45,592 nucleotides of DNA from Oscillospiraceae bacterium (GCA_020860545.1 JAJBUC010000002.1:552-46143), one strand, 5' to 3'. Counted from the stretch's first letter, positions 29,502 through 38,900 are shown. Notes: generated by a model from the sequence alone, not told the origin. Numbers and translations: made by a program.

Positions 29502-31559
29502 ATGAAATATCAACAATGGCAGAAGGCAAGCTGCCCTTTTTCTGCGCGCCGCGCGCTGGAGGACGCGGGCTTCCCGCCGTTGGTTGCCATGACGCTCACG
29601 GCGCGCGGAATTGAGACAGAACAGGCGGCACAGCAGTTTCTGGCAAGCGGCACGGAGCTGTTTTGTGACCCGCTGGCGATGAAGGATATCGACGTGGCGG
29701 CGGCGCGGCTGGAGGCGGCGCTTGCAGCGGGAGAAAAAATTGCTGTCTATGGCGACTACGATGTGGACGGGATTACGGCGACCTGCCTCATGACGCACTA
29801 TCTGCGTCTGCGGGGCGGGGTGGTCGTTTCCTATATTCCGGAGCGGATAGAGGAGGGCTATGGCGTCAATTGCGGCGCAATCGACGCGCTGCACGCACAG
29901 GGGGTTTCTCTGATTGTCACCGTGGACTGCGGCATCACAGCGGTTGCGGAGACGGCGTTTGCCCGCTCGCTCGGCGTGGATATGATCGTCACCGACCACC
30001 ATACCTGCAGATTGCCGCTCCCGGATGCCGTTGCTGTCGTAAACCCGCACAGGCCTGACTGCGGCTACCCCTTCAAGCATTTGGCGGGGGTGGGCGTCGC
30101 GCTGAAGCTTGTTCTGGCGATGGGCGGCAAGGCAGAGGAGGCGCGGTTACTCACCCAGTACGCGGATCTTGCCGCGATGGGCACAATCGCCGACGTGATG
30201 GAGATGGTAGGGGAAAACCGCGCCATTGTCGCCCGTGGGCTCTCTGCGCTTGAGCGGACGAACCGGCCCGGCCTGCGCGCGCTCTTGCGGGAGAGCAGTC
30301 TGGATGGGAAGCCGATTACCGCTGTGTCGGTCGGTTACGCCTTGTCCCCGCGCATCAATGCAGCCGGCCGGATGGGCTGCGCGGATATCGCGTTAGAGCT
30401 GCTGCTCACCGAGGTACCGGCGCGCGGCGAAGCGCTTGCGCAGCAGCTGTGTGTACTAAACAAGGAGCGCCAGGCGGTTGAAGCGGAGATGTTCGCCGCC
30501 TGTATTGAGCGGGTTGAGCATACATGGGCGCAGGAACGGCATGTGCTGGTTCTTTCGGGCGAAGCGTGGCATCAGGGTGTCATCGGCATTGTGGCGTCCC
30601 GGCTGAGCGAGCGGTATGCGTGCCCGGTTTTTGTCATCTCCGTGCAGGACGGGAAAGGCAAGGGTTCCTGCCGCTCCTACGGCGGGATCAATGTGTTTGA
30701 CGCGCTACAGCAGTGTGAGGATCTGCTCGAATCCTTTGGCGGACACGCGCTTGCGGCGGGATTTTTTATTGACTGCAAGCAGATTGACGCCTTTCGCACC
30801 GCGCTGGAGGCATATGTCGCCGGGTGCATGGACGCGGAAGCATCCGGTACGGTTCTGGAGATTGACGGAGAAATTGAGCACCCCGCCCTGCTCACCCGGG
30901 AGGCGGTGGAGACGCTGGAGATGCTGGAGCCCTGTGGCGTTGGCAATCCAAAGCCAGTATTTTCCCTCTCCGGCTGCACGGTCGCAAGCATGTCGGATGT
31001 GGGGGGCGGACGGCATTTAAAGCTGCGCCTTATCTTTTGCGGGCAGAGCATCGACGCCATTTTCTTTTCCGCCACCGGCGCACAGACGGGCATTGCAGTG
31101 GGCGACTGTATCGATGTGGCGTTTGTCCTGCAAATCAACGAATTTCGCGGCCTGCGCACGGTGCAGCTGCAGCTGTGCGATCTGCGCCCTGCGTGTACGC
31201 GCGCCGAGCGGGAAATGATACTCTGTGAGCGGCTTGTAAGCGGTGCCGTCCTGACCCCGCCGGAGGCGGTTGCCATGCTCCCGAGCCGGGAGGATTTTGT
31301 GGCGATCTGGCGGTATATTAAGCAAAACGGAGACCACGGCGCGATCAGTGGGACGGCGCAGCGCCTCGCGCGCGCGTGCGGAGGACAGGAGACCGCACTG
31401 CGCGCCATGGTCTGCCTGGAGGTGTTTTCCGAGCGGGGGCTGATTGAGCTCAGGCGGGACGCCGGACGGTTTCAGGTGTCAATCAATGAGACAAGCGAAA
31501 AGGTAAATCTGGAACAGTCTTTTATTTTGCGCAGTTTGCGCCGTTTTGCACATATGTAG
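29502..31559 (+). CDS. recJ: Single-stranded-DNA-specific exonuclease RecJ
   Basis: 'IAVYGDYDVDGITATCLM', 'VDCGITA', 'VTDHHTCRLPLPDAVAVVNPH', 'LSPRINAAGRMG', 'SCRSYGGINVFDAL', 'FGGHALAAGF'. Confidence 0.96.
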   Translation: MKYQQWQKASCPFSARRALEDAGFPPLVAMTLTARGIETEQAAQQFLASGTELFCDPLAMKDIDVAAARLEAALAAGEKIAVYGDYDVDGITATCLMTHYLRLRGGVVVSYIPERIEEGYGVNCGAIDALHAQGVSLIVTVDCGITAVAETAFARSLGVDMIVTDHHTCRLPLPDAVAVVNPHRPDCGYPFKHLAGVGVALKLVLAMGGKAEEARLLTQYADLAAMGTIADVMEMVGENRAIVARGLSALERTNRPGLRALLRESSLDGKPITAVSVGYALSPRINAAGRMGCADIALELLLTEVPARGEALAQQLCVLNKERQAVEAEMFAACIERVEHTWAQERHVLVLSGEAWHQGVIGIVASRLSERYACPVFVISVQDGKGKGSCRSYGGINVFDALQQCEDLLESFGGHALAAGFFIDCKQIDAFRTALEAYVAGCMDAEASGTVLEIDGEIEHPALLTREAVETLEMLEPCGVGNPKPVFSLSGCTVASMSDVGGGRHLKLRLIFCGQSIDAIFFSATGAQTGIAVGDCIDVAFVLQINEFRGLRTVQLQLCDLRPACTRAEREMILCERLVSGAVLTPPEAVAMLPSREDFVAIWRYIKQNGDHGAISGTAQRLARACGGQETALRAMVCLEVFSERGLIELRRDAGRFQVSINETSEKVNLEQSFILRSLRRFAHM

Positions 31560-31583
31560 CGGAAACGGCAGGGAGGTGATACT

Positions 31584-33803
31584 ATGGATCCGATCTTGTC
31601 GCGCTATCAGGCGCTGGAAGATAAAATGAAAACCTATTGCCCCACGCTGGATACAGGGCGTCTGTTTGCCGCGTTTACGTATGCCGACCAGGCGCATTCG
31701 GGGCAGTTGCGCAAGGACGGCACACCCTATATCACGCACCCGCTCGCCGTGGCGGAGCTTGTGGCGGAGCTGGAGATGGATATCGACTCGGTCATCGCGG
31801 CGCTGCTGCACGACTGTATTGAAGACACCGGCGCAACCTACGAAGAAATTGCAAAGCTCTTCCGGCCCGCTGTGGCGGATCTTGTCGATGGGGTGACCAA
31901 GCTCACGCGTGTGCAGTATACCTCCAAAGAAGAGGAGCAGATGGAAAATCTGCGCAAGATGCTCATGGCGATGGCAAAGGATATCCGGGTGGTGCTGATC
32001 AAAATCTGCGACCGCCTGCACAATATGCGCACCATGAATTACCAGAGCCAGCGCAAGCAGAAGGAAAAGGCTCTTGAGACAATGGAGATTTACGCCCCCC
32101 TCGCGCACCGCCTCGGTATGCAGCGCATCAAGTGGGAGCTGGAGGATCTATCGTTAAAATACCTCGACCCCATCGGATACCAGCAGATCGCCGATGAACT
32201 GGCGGCCCGCTCCTCGGCGCACGAGGAATTCCGTATCTCCATCCAGCGGCGCATCCGGGCGCGGATGGATGACGAGGGGATTGCCTGCGAGATTTCCGGG
32301 CGGGTCAAGCATATCTATTCCATCTACCGTAAAATGTTCTCCCAGAACAAAACCCTCGAAGAGATTTTTGACCTGTACGCCTTTCGCGTGATTGTGGAGG
32401 ATATTCCGGAGTGCTACAACGTGCTCGGCTTTATCCATGATATGTTTAAGCCCGTTTTGGGGCGGTTCAAGGACTATATCGGTACGCCCAAGCCCAATAT
32501 GTATCAGTCCCTGCACACCACGGTCATCGGGCGGGAGGGCCTCCCGTTTGAGGTGCAGATCCGCACGAAGGAGATGCACCAGACGGCGGAATACGGCATT
32601 GCCGCGCACTGGAAGTATAAGCAGGGCATGGCCAACGAGACGCTCGGCACAGAGGCGAATTTCGAGTGGGTGCGCAAGCTGCTCGAGAGCCAGCAGGACA
32701 TTGACGCGGAGGAATTTGTGCGCACCTTGCGTGTGGATCTGTTTTCCGACGAGGTGTTTGTTTTTTCGCCCAAAGGGGATGTGATTAATCTTCCTGCGGG
32801 CGCGACACCCATTGATTTTGCGTATACGATTCACTCCGCCGTGGGCAACCACATGATCGGGGCCAAGGTCAATGGTCGGATGGTGCCCTATGACACCGCG
32901 CTCAATAACGGGGATATCGTGGAGATCATCACCTCCAAATCGGCGCACGGACCGAGCCGCGACTGGATGAAGCTCTGTAAAAGCAACGAGGCGCGCAATA
33001 AAATCCGTCAGTGGTTTAAGAAAGAACGCCGGGAGGAGAATATTGTCACCGGGCGCGCCTCTTTTGAATCTGAGCTCAAACATATCGGCCTCTCCATTGC
33101 GGCGGTCAGCGCGGAAACAGTGCTGCCGGAGGTGCTGCGCAAGCTGCGCGTGAACTCGCTGGAAGAGCTTTACAATGTAATTGGCTATGGCGGTATGACG
33201 GCGCAGAAGGCGGCGGTACGCGCAAAGGACGAGCTTACGCGCATTTCGCGCGCGTCCGCAGGCAAGACAACCGGCGCGCCGGAAGCCGAAACCATGCGCC
33301 CGTCCGTGGCGCTCGCCCCACAGGATAAGGCGCCGCCGGGCAAAGCGAGCAGCGGCATTGTGGTGGAGGGCCTCAACAACTGCCTTGTCAAATTTGCAAA
33401 ATGCTGCACCCCTGTACCTGGCGATCCCGTGGTGGGCTTTATCACAAAAGGGTATGGCGTCTCGGTACACCGGGCCGACTGCCCCAACGCCGCCATGTCC
33501 AAGCGCAAGCCGGAGGAGGCTGGCCGGTGGGTGAATGTCTCCTGGGTAGACGGGAGGAACACCCCCTATCAAACGGCGCTTACGCTCTCCGCTAAAGACC
33601 GCGACGCGCTGATGCTCGACGTCGCTACGGTGCTCTCTGCCGCTAAGGTGAAGGTGAGCAGTATCGCCGCCCGCTCCCAGCCGGATGGCCGCGCAAGCGT
33701 GGAGATTTTACTGGAAGTGACGGGTAAGGATCAGCTGAATCTTCTGACCAATAAGCTCGGCCAGGTATCCGGCGTCTATCAGGTGCGGCGCGCGGCGGGC
33801 TGA
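31584..33803 (+). CDS. rel: Bifunctional (p)ppGpp synthetase/hydrolase (Rel)
   Basis: HD domain 'ITHPLAVAELVAELEMDIDSVIAALLHDCIEDT', synthetase 'KPNMYQSLHTTVIG', TGS 'VFVFSPKGDVINLPAGATPIDFAYTIHSAVG', C-terminal ACT. Confidence 0.97.
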   Translation: MDPILSRYQALEDKMKTYCPTLDTGRLFAAFTYADQAHSGQLRKDGTPYITHPLAVAELVAELEMDIDSVIAALLHDCIEDTGATYEEIAKLFRPAVADLVDGVTKLTRVQYTSKEEEQMENLRKMLMAMAKDIRVVLIKICDRLHNMRTMNYQSQRKQKEKALETMEIYAPLAHRLGMQRIKWELEDLSLKYLDPIGYQQIADELAARSSAHEEFRISIQRRIRARMDDEGIACEISGRVKHIYSIYRKMFSQNKTLEEIFDLYAFRVIVEDIPECYNVLGFIHDMFKPVLGRFKDYIGTPKPNMYQSLHTTVIGREGLPFEVQIRTKEMHQTAEYGIAAHWKYKQGMANETLGTEANFEWVRKLLESQQDIDAEEFVRTLRVDLFSDEVFVFSPKGDVINLPAGATPIDFAYTIHSAVGNHMIGAKVNGRMVPYDTALNNGDIVEIITSKSAHGPSRDWMKLCKSNEARNKIRQWFKKERREENIVTGRASFESELKHIGLSIAAVSAETVLPEVLRKLRVNSLEELYNVIGYGGMTAQKAAVRAKDELTRISRASAGKTTGAPEAETMRPSVALAPQDKAPPGKASSGIVVEGLNNCLVKFAKCCTPVPGDPVVGFITKGYGVSVHRADCPNAAMSKRKPEEAGRWVNVSWVDGRNTPYQTALTLSAKDRDALMLDVATVLSAAKVKVSSIAARSQPDGRASVEILLEVTGKDQLNLLTNKLGQVSGVYQVRRAAG

Positions 33804-33825
33804 GTCGTTTTAAGGAGTATAGATT

Positions 33826-34047
33826 ATGTCAAGAATAGAGATAAACGAGAGAGACAGCGAGATAGAACGCCGTCTGGGCGATAAAATTTCAGACTGCTTT
33901 TCCGGCGGGGAGCTGCGCCGGCGCGAGCTTCGGCTGACGGAGGAGGAAGCGCGATGTATCGCCCGACTGTATCCCGCGCAGGTGCGTCCTATGGGACAGG
34001 CGTGGTATGAAATTGTTTTTCAAGGAGCGGAACAACATGCGATCTGA
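33826..34047 (+). CDS. 73-aa hypothetical protein between rel and the ATP-grasp gene
   Basis: RBS AAGGAG before the ATG; overlaps the next start by 11 nt; acidic/basic helical composition. Confidence 0.65.
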   Translation: MSRIEINERDSEIERRLGDKISDCFSGGELRRRELRLTEEEARCIARLYPAQVRPMGQAWYEIVFQGAEQHAI

Positions 34048-35248
34048 CGTTATCCCCCTGCTGCTCGGTGCCGATATCAACGTATACAGCATGGCCAGAG
34101 CCTTTCACGAGGCATATGGTTTAAAAACCGTGGCGTATGGCATGTACCCGTCCGGCCCCTGCTACGGCAGCGCCATCATCGACTACCGCGTCTGCCCAAA
34201 CAACGACGCGCCGGAGGTGGTGCTTGAAAATGTACGCACAGTGTGCCGGGAATTTCCCGACAAAAAGGTCATCGTACTCGGCTGTGGTGACAACTACCTG
34301 ACCTCTATTGCGGAAAATCTGCCGCATTTCCCGGAAAATGCGGTCGCGCCCTATGTCGAACTTACGCTGATGGAGCAGCTGATCCACAAGGCGCGGTTCT
34401 ATAGCCTGTGTGACAAATACGGCATTGCATATCCCGCGACCTTTGTCTATCAAAAGGGGATGGGGCACGACTTCACGCTGCCGTTTGACGCGCCCTACGT
34501 GGTAAAACCGGCGGAGAGTGCCACTTACTGGGATCACCCCTTCCCCAGCCAGAAGAAGGCGTATATCCTGCAAACCCGGCAGGAGGTGGAGCAGGTGGTG
34601 GATGAGATTTACGCAAACGGCTACGCGGACGCACTCATCATTCAGGACTTTATCCCGGGTGACGACAGCAATATGCGGGTGTTGACCAATTATTCGGGTG
34701 CAGACGGCAAGGTGCGTCTGATGTGCCTGGGGCACGTACTGCTCGAAGAGCACACCGCCCACGCGGTCGGCAATCACGCCGTCATCATCACGGAGCAGGA
34801 GCCGGCGCTCTGCGAGGGGCTGCGCCGGATGCTGGACGATATCCAGTTTACCGGGTTTTCAAATTTTGATATTAAATATGATCGGCGGGACGGGACATAT
34901 AAGGTGTTCGAGCTCAACTGCCGTCAGGGCCGCAGTAACTATTATGTGACGGGCGCGGGGTATAATCTCGCAAAATATCTCGTGGAGGACAGGATTGAGC
35001 ACAGGAATCTCCCCTTCACCATGGCGGATGCGCGCAACCTGTGGATGGTTGTACCCAAAAAGGTGGCGTTTGATTACATCGCCAAGGAGCACCACGGCGC
35101 GATGGAGGAGCTGATGCGTAGCGGGAAATGGGTCAACCCCCTCTTTTATGCGGATGACAAGGGGCTCGTGCACAGGCTGCGCCTGCTGCGCAACCATTGG
35201 CGCTATAAGGGGCGCTACGCGGGTGTGATGGAGAAGGTAAACGGATGA
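34037..35248 (+). CDS. ATP-grasp ligase, D-aspartate ligase (Aslfm)-like
   Basis: 'IPLLLGADINVYSMARAFHEAYG', 'IIQDFIPGDDSNMRVL', 'MCLGHVLLEE', 'TGFSNFDIKYDRRDGTYKVFELNCRQGRSNYYV'. RBS AAGGAG at 34023; the D-Asp ligase likeness is from memory of the family. Confidence 0.8.
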   Translation: MRSDVIPLLLGADINVYSMARAFHEAYGLKTVAYGMYPSGPCYGSAIIDYRVCPNNDAPEVVLENVRTVCREFPDKKVIVLGCGDNYLTSIAENLPHFPENAVAPYVELTLMEQLIHKARFYSLCDKYGIAYPATFVYQKGMGHDFTLPFDAPYVVKPAESATYWDHPFPSQKKAYILQTRQEVEQVVDEIYANGYADALIIQDFIPGDDSNMRVLTNYSGADGKVRLMCLGHVLLEEHTAHAVGNHAVIITEQEPALCEGLRRMLDDIQFTGFSNFDIKYDRRDGTYKVFELNCRQGRSNYYVTGAGYNLAKYLVEDRIEHRNLPFTMADARNLWMVVPKKVAFDYIAKEHHGAMEELMRSGKWVNPLFYADDKGLVHRLRLLRNHWRYKGRYAGVMEKVNG

Positions 35249-35958
35249 TGCGACAGGAAAACGCCCGCCTGGGCATTTTGGGCGGGATGGGACCGCAGGC
35301 GACGCAGGTGTTTTACCAGCGGATCCTCGACCGCACCGACGCCATGCGCGATCAGGAGCATCTGCCCACGCTGATCTGGAGCGACACCACCATGCCCGAC
35401 CGCACACAGGCGATTTTAAGCGGGAAGGGCGAGGAATGCTACGCGCGGCTGTGCGCCGACGCGCGGTTGCTGGCGCGGTGCGGGTGCACCCTGCTTGCCA
35501 TCCCGTGCAACACCTCTCATTTTTTTGTGGACAGGCTGCAGGAGGCCGTTGGCATCCCCATTGTCAATATGATACGGGAGAGCGCCGAAATGATGGCACG
35601 CGGCAACCGGCGGCGGGTCGGCATTCTGGCGACGGACGGGACGGTGCAGACGGGAATCTACCAGCGCGCGCTGCGCGAAAAGGGCATGGAACCGGTGGCC
35701 CCCGATGACATGATACAAAAAATCGTGATGCAGATCATCTATGATGAAATTAAGCGCGGGGAGACGGGCAGCCGGGAGAAATTTGCCCTCATCGACCACG
35801 CCCTGCGGGAAGCGGGCTGTGACGGGGCGATTCTGGCGTGTACCGAGCTCTCGGTTTACCGCGCGTACCACGGGCTGCCGGACTTCTATCTCGACGCGAT
35901 GGAGGTGCTCGCGGAGGTGTGCATCACCCGCTGCGGGTATCCGCTGCGCACGGTATAA
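35245..35958 (+). CDS. Aspartate/glutamate racemase family protein
   Basis: 'LGILGGMGPQATQVFYQRI', 'AIPCNTSHFF', 'GAILACTELS' two-Cys racemase motifs; ATGA overlap with the upstream gene. Confidence 0.93.
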   Translation: MMRQENARLGILGGMGPQATQVFYQRILDRTDAMRDQEHLPTLIWSDTTMPDRTQAILSGKGEECYARLCADARLLARCGCTLLAIPCNTSHFFVDRLQEAVGIPIVNMIRESAEMMARGNRRRVGILATDGTVQTGIYQRALREKGMEPVAPDDMIQKIVMQIIYDEIKRGETGSREKFALIDHALREAGCDGAILACTELSVYRAYHGLPDFYLDAMEVLAEVCITRCGYPLRTV

Positions 35959-35976
35959 TGCGATAGGAGGCACGAG

Positions 35977-37512
35977 ATGGAGCGACTGCGCGCCCCGCTG
36001 GGGGATTATGTTCAGCTGTTACTGCGCCACGGATTGCTGGCGGACACCAGGTCGGCACTGCCGGTGGCGCTGCTGGCGCACCCGGTTTCTCTGGTGACGT
36101 GCGACTCCCGCACCGCAATCACCAACGCGCTTTTTATCTGCAAGGGGGCGGCGTTTCGCGCCGCGTTTTTGCACAGCGCAATGGAGCACGGCGCGTTTGC
36201 CTATGTCAGCGAGACGGAATACCCGGAGGTGCAGCTCCCCTGTCTGCGTGTGACCGATGTCAGGGCCGCGATGGGCCTGCTGGCGGACTTCTACTATGAA
36301 CACCCGTCGCAAAAGCTGACGGTCACGGGGATTACCGGAACGAAGGGAAAAACCACCACAGCATACTATCTCAAAGCGATTTTAGACGCGTATCAAACGG
36401 AGCGCGGACGCGGGCCGAGTGCGATCTTGTCGAGTATCATCACAGACGACGGCGTGAACCGCCGACCCGCAAAGCTCACGACGCCGGAGCCGCTGGATTT
36501 GCAGCGCCACCTCTGGAACGCCGTGTCGGTGAGCGCGGATTATCTGACGATGGAGGTCTCCAGCCAGGCGCTCAAATACGGGCGGGTCATCGGCGTGGCG
36601 CTCGACTGCGCGGTGTTTTTAAATATAGGGGAGGACCACATCTCGCCGCTTGAGCACCCCGATCTGGAGGACTACTTTACGTCAAAGCTGCGTATTTTCC
36701 GGCAGGCCGCCGCCGCCTGCGTCAATCTTGACACCGCGCAGTGTGAGCGCGTGCTGGAAGCGGCACGGCAAGCAGGACACATCGTCACCTTTTCCGCTCG
36801 CCAGCCGTCCGCCGATATTTATGCAAGCGGTGCCCGCAAGGAAAACGGGCGCATCCTCTTCCATGTGCGCACACCGGAGTATGCGGGGGAGCTGAGCCTC
36901 CCCACAGCGGGACTATTCAACGTGGAAAACGCCCTTGCTGCCATTGCCGTCAGCCATGTGTACGGCATCCCGTTTTCCGCCGTTGCGGCGGGACTGCGCG
37001 GCGCGGTCGTACCGGGCCGGATGGAGCAGTACGAGAGCGACGACGGAGACATCTCTGTAATCGTCGATTACGCGCACAACGGCATGAGCCTCGAAGCCGT
37101 CCTCAAATCCTTGCGGCAGGAATATCCTGACCACGAGCTGACCGTGGTCTTCGGCTGTACCGGCGGAAAAGGCCTCGACCGGCGGGAAGGCATGGGGAAC
37201 GCCGCCGGTGCACTCGCAGACCGGATTATTCTGACGGAAGACGATCCGGGGCCGGAGGAAGTGGAGGCAATCTGCGCGGAGATCGGCAGCTATATCACGC
37301 AGCACGGCAAGACATATACGGTCATATCTGACCGCAACAGGGCGGCGCTCTCCGCCGTGGAGGGCTGCCGCAAACCGGCGGTCATCCTGCTTGCGGGCAA
37401 GGGCTGCGAACAGGAGCAAAAACGTCGGGACGGCCCGGTGCCGTGTGTGCCGGACGGCCTGCTTGCCCAACAGGTGCTGGGCCGATATAGTACACGCGCA
37501 ATCAAAGGATGA
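35977..37512 (+). CDS. murE: MurE-family UDP-MurNAc-tripeptide synthetase (Mur ligase) with DDPG motif
   Basis: 'VTGITGTKGKTTTAYYLKAIL', 'LTMEVSSQALKYGRV', 'NIGEDHISPLEHPDLEDYFTSKLRIF', 'VPGRMEQYESDDGDISVIVDYAHN', 'LTEDDPGPEEVE'. Confidence 0.92.
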   Translation: MERLRAPLGDYVQLLLRHGLLADTRSALPVALLAHPVSLVTCDSRTAITNALFICKGAAFRAAFLHSAMEHGAFAYVSETEYPEVQLPCLRVTDVRAAMGLLADFYYEHPSQKLTVTGITGTKGKTTTAYYLKAILDAYQTERGRGPSAILSSIITDDGVNRRPAKLTTPEPLDLQRHLWNAVSVSADYLTMEVSSQALKYGRVIGVALDCAVFLNIGEDHISPLEHPDLEDYFTSKLRIFRQAAAACVNLDTAQCERVLEAARQAGHIVTFSARQPSADIYASGARKENGRILFHVRTPEYAGELSLPTAGLFNVENALAAIAVSHVYGIPFSAVAAGLRGAVVPGRMEQYESDDGDISVIVDYAHNGMSLEAVLKSLRQEYPDHELTVVFGCTGGKGLDRREGMGNAAGALADRIILTEDDPGPEEVEAICAEIGSYITQHGKTYTVISDRNRAALSAVEGCRKPAVILLAGKGCEQEQKRRDGPVPCVPDGLLAQQVLGRYSTRAIKG

Positions 37513-37549
37513 GGGATGCGAACCAAACGGTTACGCTCCCTCATCCTTT
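37504..37549 (+). terminator. Rho-independent terminator at the end of the murE cluster
   Basis: AAAGGATGAGGGA...TCCCTCATCCTTT followed by GTCTTTTTTCG. Confidence 0.85.
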
Positions 37550-38082
37550 GTCTTTTTTCGTTGATAGCGATCCTCTTCGCTGAAAATGCAGCCGCAGTAC
37601 TTTTGCATGTAAAGCCCCAGCGAGCGCGCCTCCTGCTGCCCCTCTCGAAAGTGGTGGAAAAAGGGGCGTGGGAGAAAGGGCACATGGTATTGTGCCCCCA
37701 CTTCCGCGCCGATGCGGCAGATCAGGTCGTAATTCTGATAGGGGCTTACCATCAGTGTAGTGCAAAAACTGTCGAACCCCTGCGCTGCGGCGTATGCCGC
37801 GCAGGCCTCCAGCCGGACACGGTAGCAGTATGCGCACCGGTGATCCAAATCGTGGCAGACGGCGCGGACAAAATCACGCAGGCCGTACGTGTCCTGCATA
37901 TGCAGCGGCAGGTCAATGGTTTTTGCATAGTCCACAAGTGTATTTTTTCGCATGCGGTATTCCGTAAACGGATGGATGTTCGGGTTAAACCAAAAGCCTG
38001 TTGGCGCAATGCCCTCCGCGCGCAAATCCGCGACACAGGCCACGCTGCAGGGCGCGCAGCAGATGTGCAGGAGTGTATTCAT
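37531..38082 (-). CDS. queH: Epoxyqueuosine reductase QueH (DUF208)
   Basis: 'LLHICCAPCSVACVADL', 'WFNPNIHPFTEYRMRKNTL', 'RCAYCYRVRLEACAAYAAAQGFDSFCTTLMVSPYQNYDLI', 'YCGCIFSEEDRY'. Confidence 0.95.
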   Translation of the reverse strand: MNTLLHICCAPCSVACVADLRAEGIAPTGFWFNPNIHPFTEYRMRKNTLVDYAKTIDLPLHMQDTYGLRDFVRAVCHDLDHRCAYCYRVRLEACAAYAAAQGFDSFCTTLMVSPYQNYDLICRIGAEVGAQYHVPFLPRPFFHHFREGQQEARSLGLYMQKYCGCIFSEEDRYQRKKTKDEGA

Positions 38083-38145
38083 CGCGTATAAATTTCTCCT
38101 CATAACGAATAATAGATATAATTACGTTGTGGTTGGGGTGGTAAT

Positions 38146-38580
38146 ATGAAGGTACGTGAAATGATGAACGCAAATGTCGTTTCCATTACGCCGGAGGAAT
38201 CGGTTGCGCTGGCCGCAAGACTTTTGAGCCGTCATAATGTAGGAGTACTTCCGGTCTGTGACGGGAGCGGCACGCTGCGCGGCGTGATCACCGACAGAGA
38301 CATTGTCTTGCGCTGTGTCGCCGCGGAGGAGCAGGCGGATCAGATGCTCGCAAAGGATGTCATGACGCGCGGCTGCGCCACGGTATCCCCGGATGACGAC
38401 GTGCGGGAGGCAACGCGCCTGATGACGGCCCGGCAGGTGCGCCGCCTGCCCGTCACGGAGGGGGGGAAAGTGATCGGCATGCTCTCCCTGGGCGATTTGG
38501 CGCGCAGCCATCGGTATGATATGGAGGCCAGCAAGGCGCTCTCCGAGATTTCAGATCATGTCCGCAAAGGGGGCACATAA
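38146..38580 (+). CDS. Tandem CBS domain protein
   Basis: 'MKVREMMNANVVSITPEESVALAARLLSRHNVGVLPVCDGSGTLRGVITDRDIVLR' plus a second CBS repeat. Confidence 0.93.
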   Translation: MKVREMMNANVVSITPEESVALAARLLSRHNVGVLPVCDGSGTLRGVITDRDIVLRCVAAEEQADQMLAKDVMTRGCATVSPDDDVREATRLMTARQVRRLPVTEGGKVIGMLSLGDLARSHRYDMEASKALSEISDHVRKGGT

Positions 38581-38660
38581 TTCGGCTATTGATAGCATAC
38601 CACACTCGTATCCATGGTGTGATATCGTGCGAAACTGCTGAGCGGAAAGGGGGCACCAGG

Positions 38661-38849
38661 ATGTCCGACAAGACAGAGCGAAAGACAACCTTTGTCGTTC
38701 AGATATCCGATGGCAAAAATGCTTCCCTACAGGGGAGGCTTATATGGGTGGACCACAATATCACCCGGTCATTTCAAAGCACAACGGAGTTGATGCATCT
38801 GATCGACAGTTTGCGGGAGAAGCTTGCGGCACAGGACGAAAATGAATAG
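38661..38849 (+). CDS. 62-aa small protein (FVVQI...QGRLIWVDHNITRSFQSTTELMHLIDSL type)
   Basis: RBS GGAAAGGGGG upstream of the ATG at 38661; pattern resembles small hypothetical proteins recalled from Clostridia. Confidence 0.7.
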   Translation: MSDKTERKTTFVVQISDGKNASLQGRLIWVDHNITRSFQSTTELMHLIDSLREKLAAQDENE

Positions 38850-38867
38850 CGACGCATCTGCCACGAC

Positions 38868-38900
38868 GAGCAGAGGCCCCCTTCGCAAGAAGTGCGCATT
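38868..38900 (+). repeat. Dispersed intergenic repeat, copy C (short)
   Basis: GAGCAGAGGCCCCCTTCGCAAGAAGTGCGCA, similar to the right end of copy A. Confidence 0.4.

Noticed and set aside
32154-33572. 472-aa ORF on the - strand
   Set aside because: Antisense to rel; no motifs, shadow frame.
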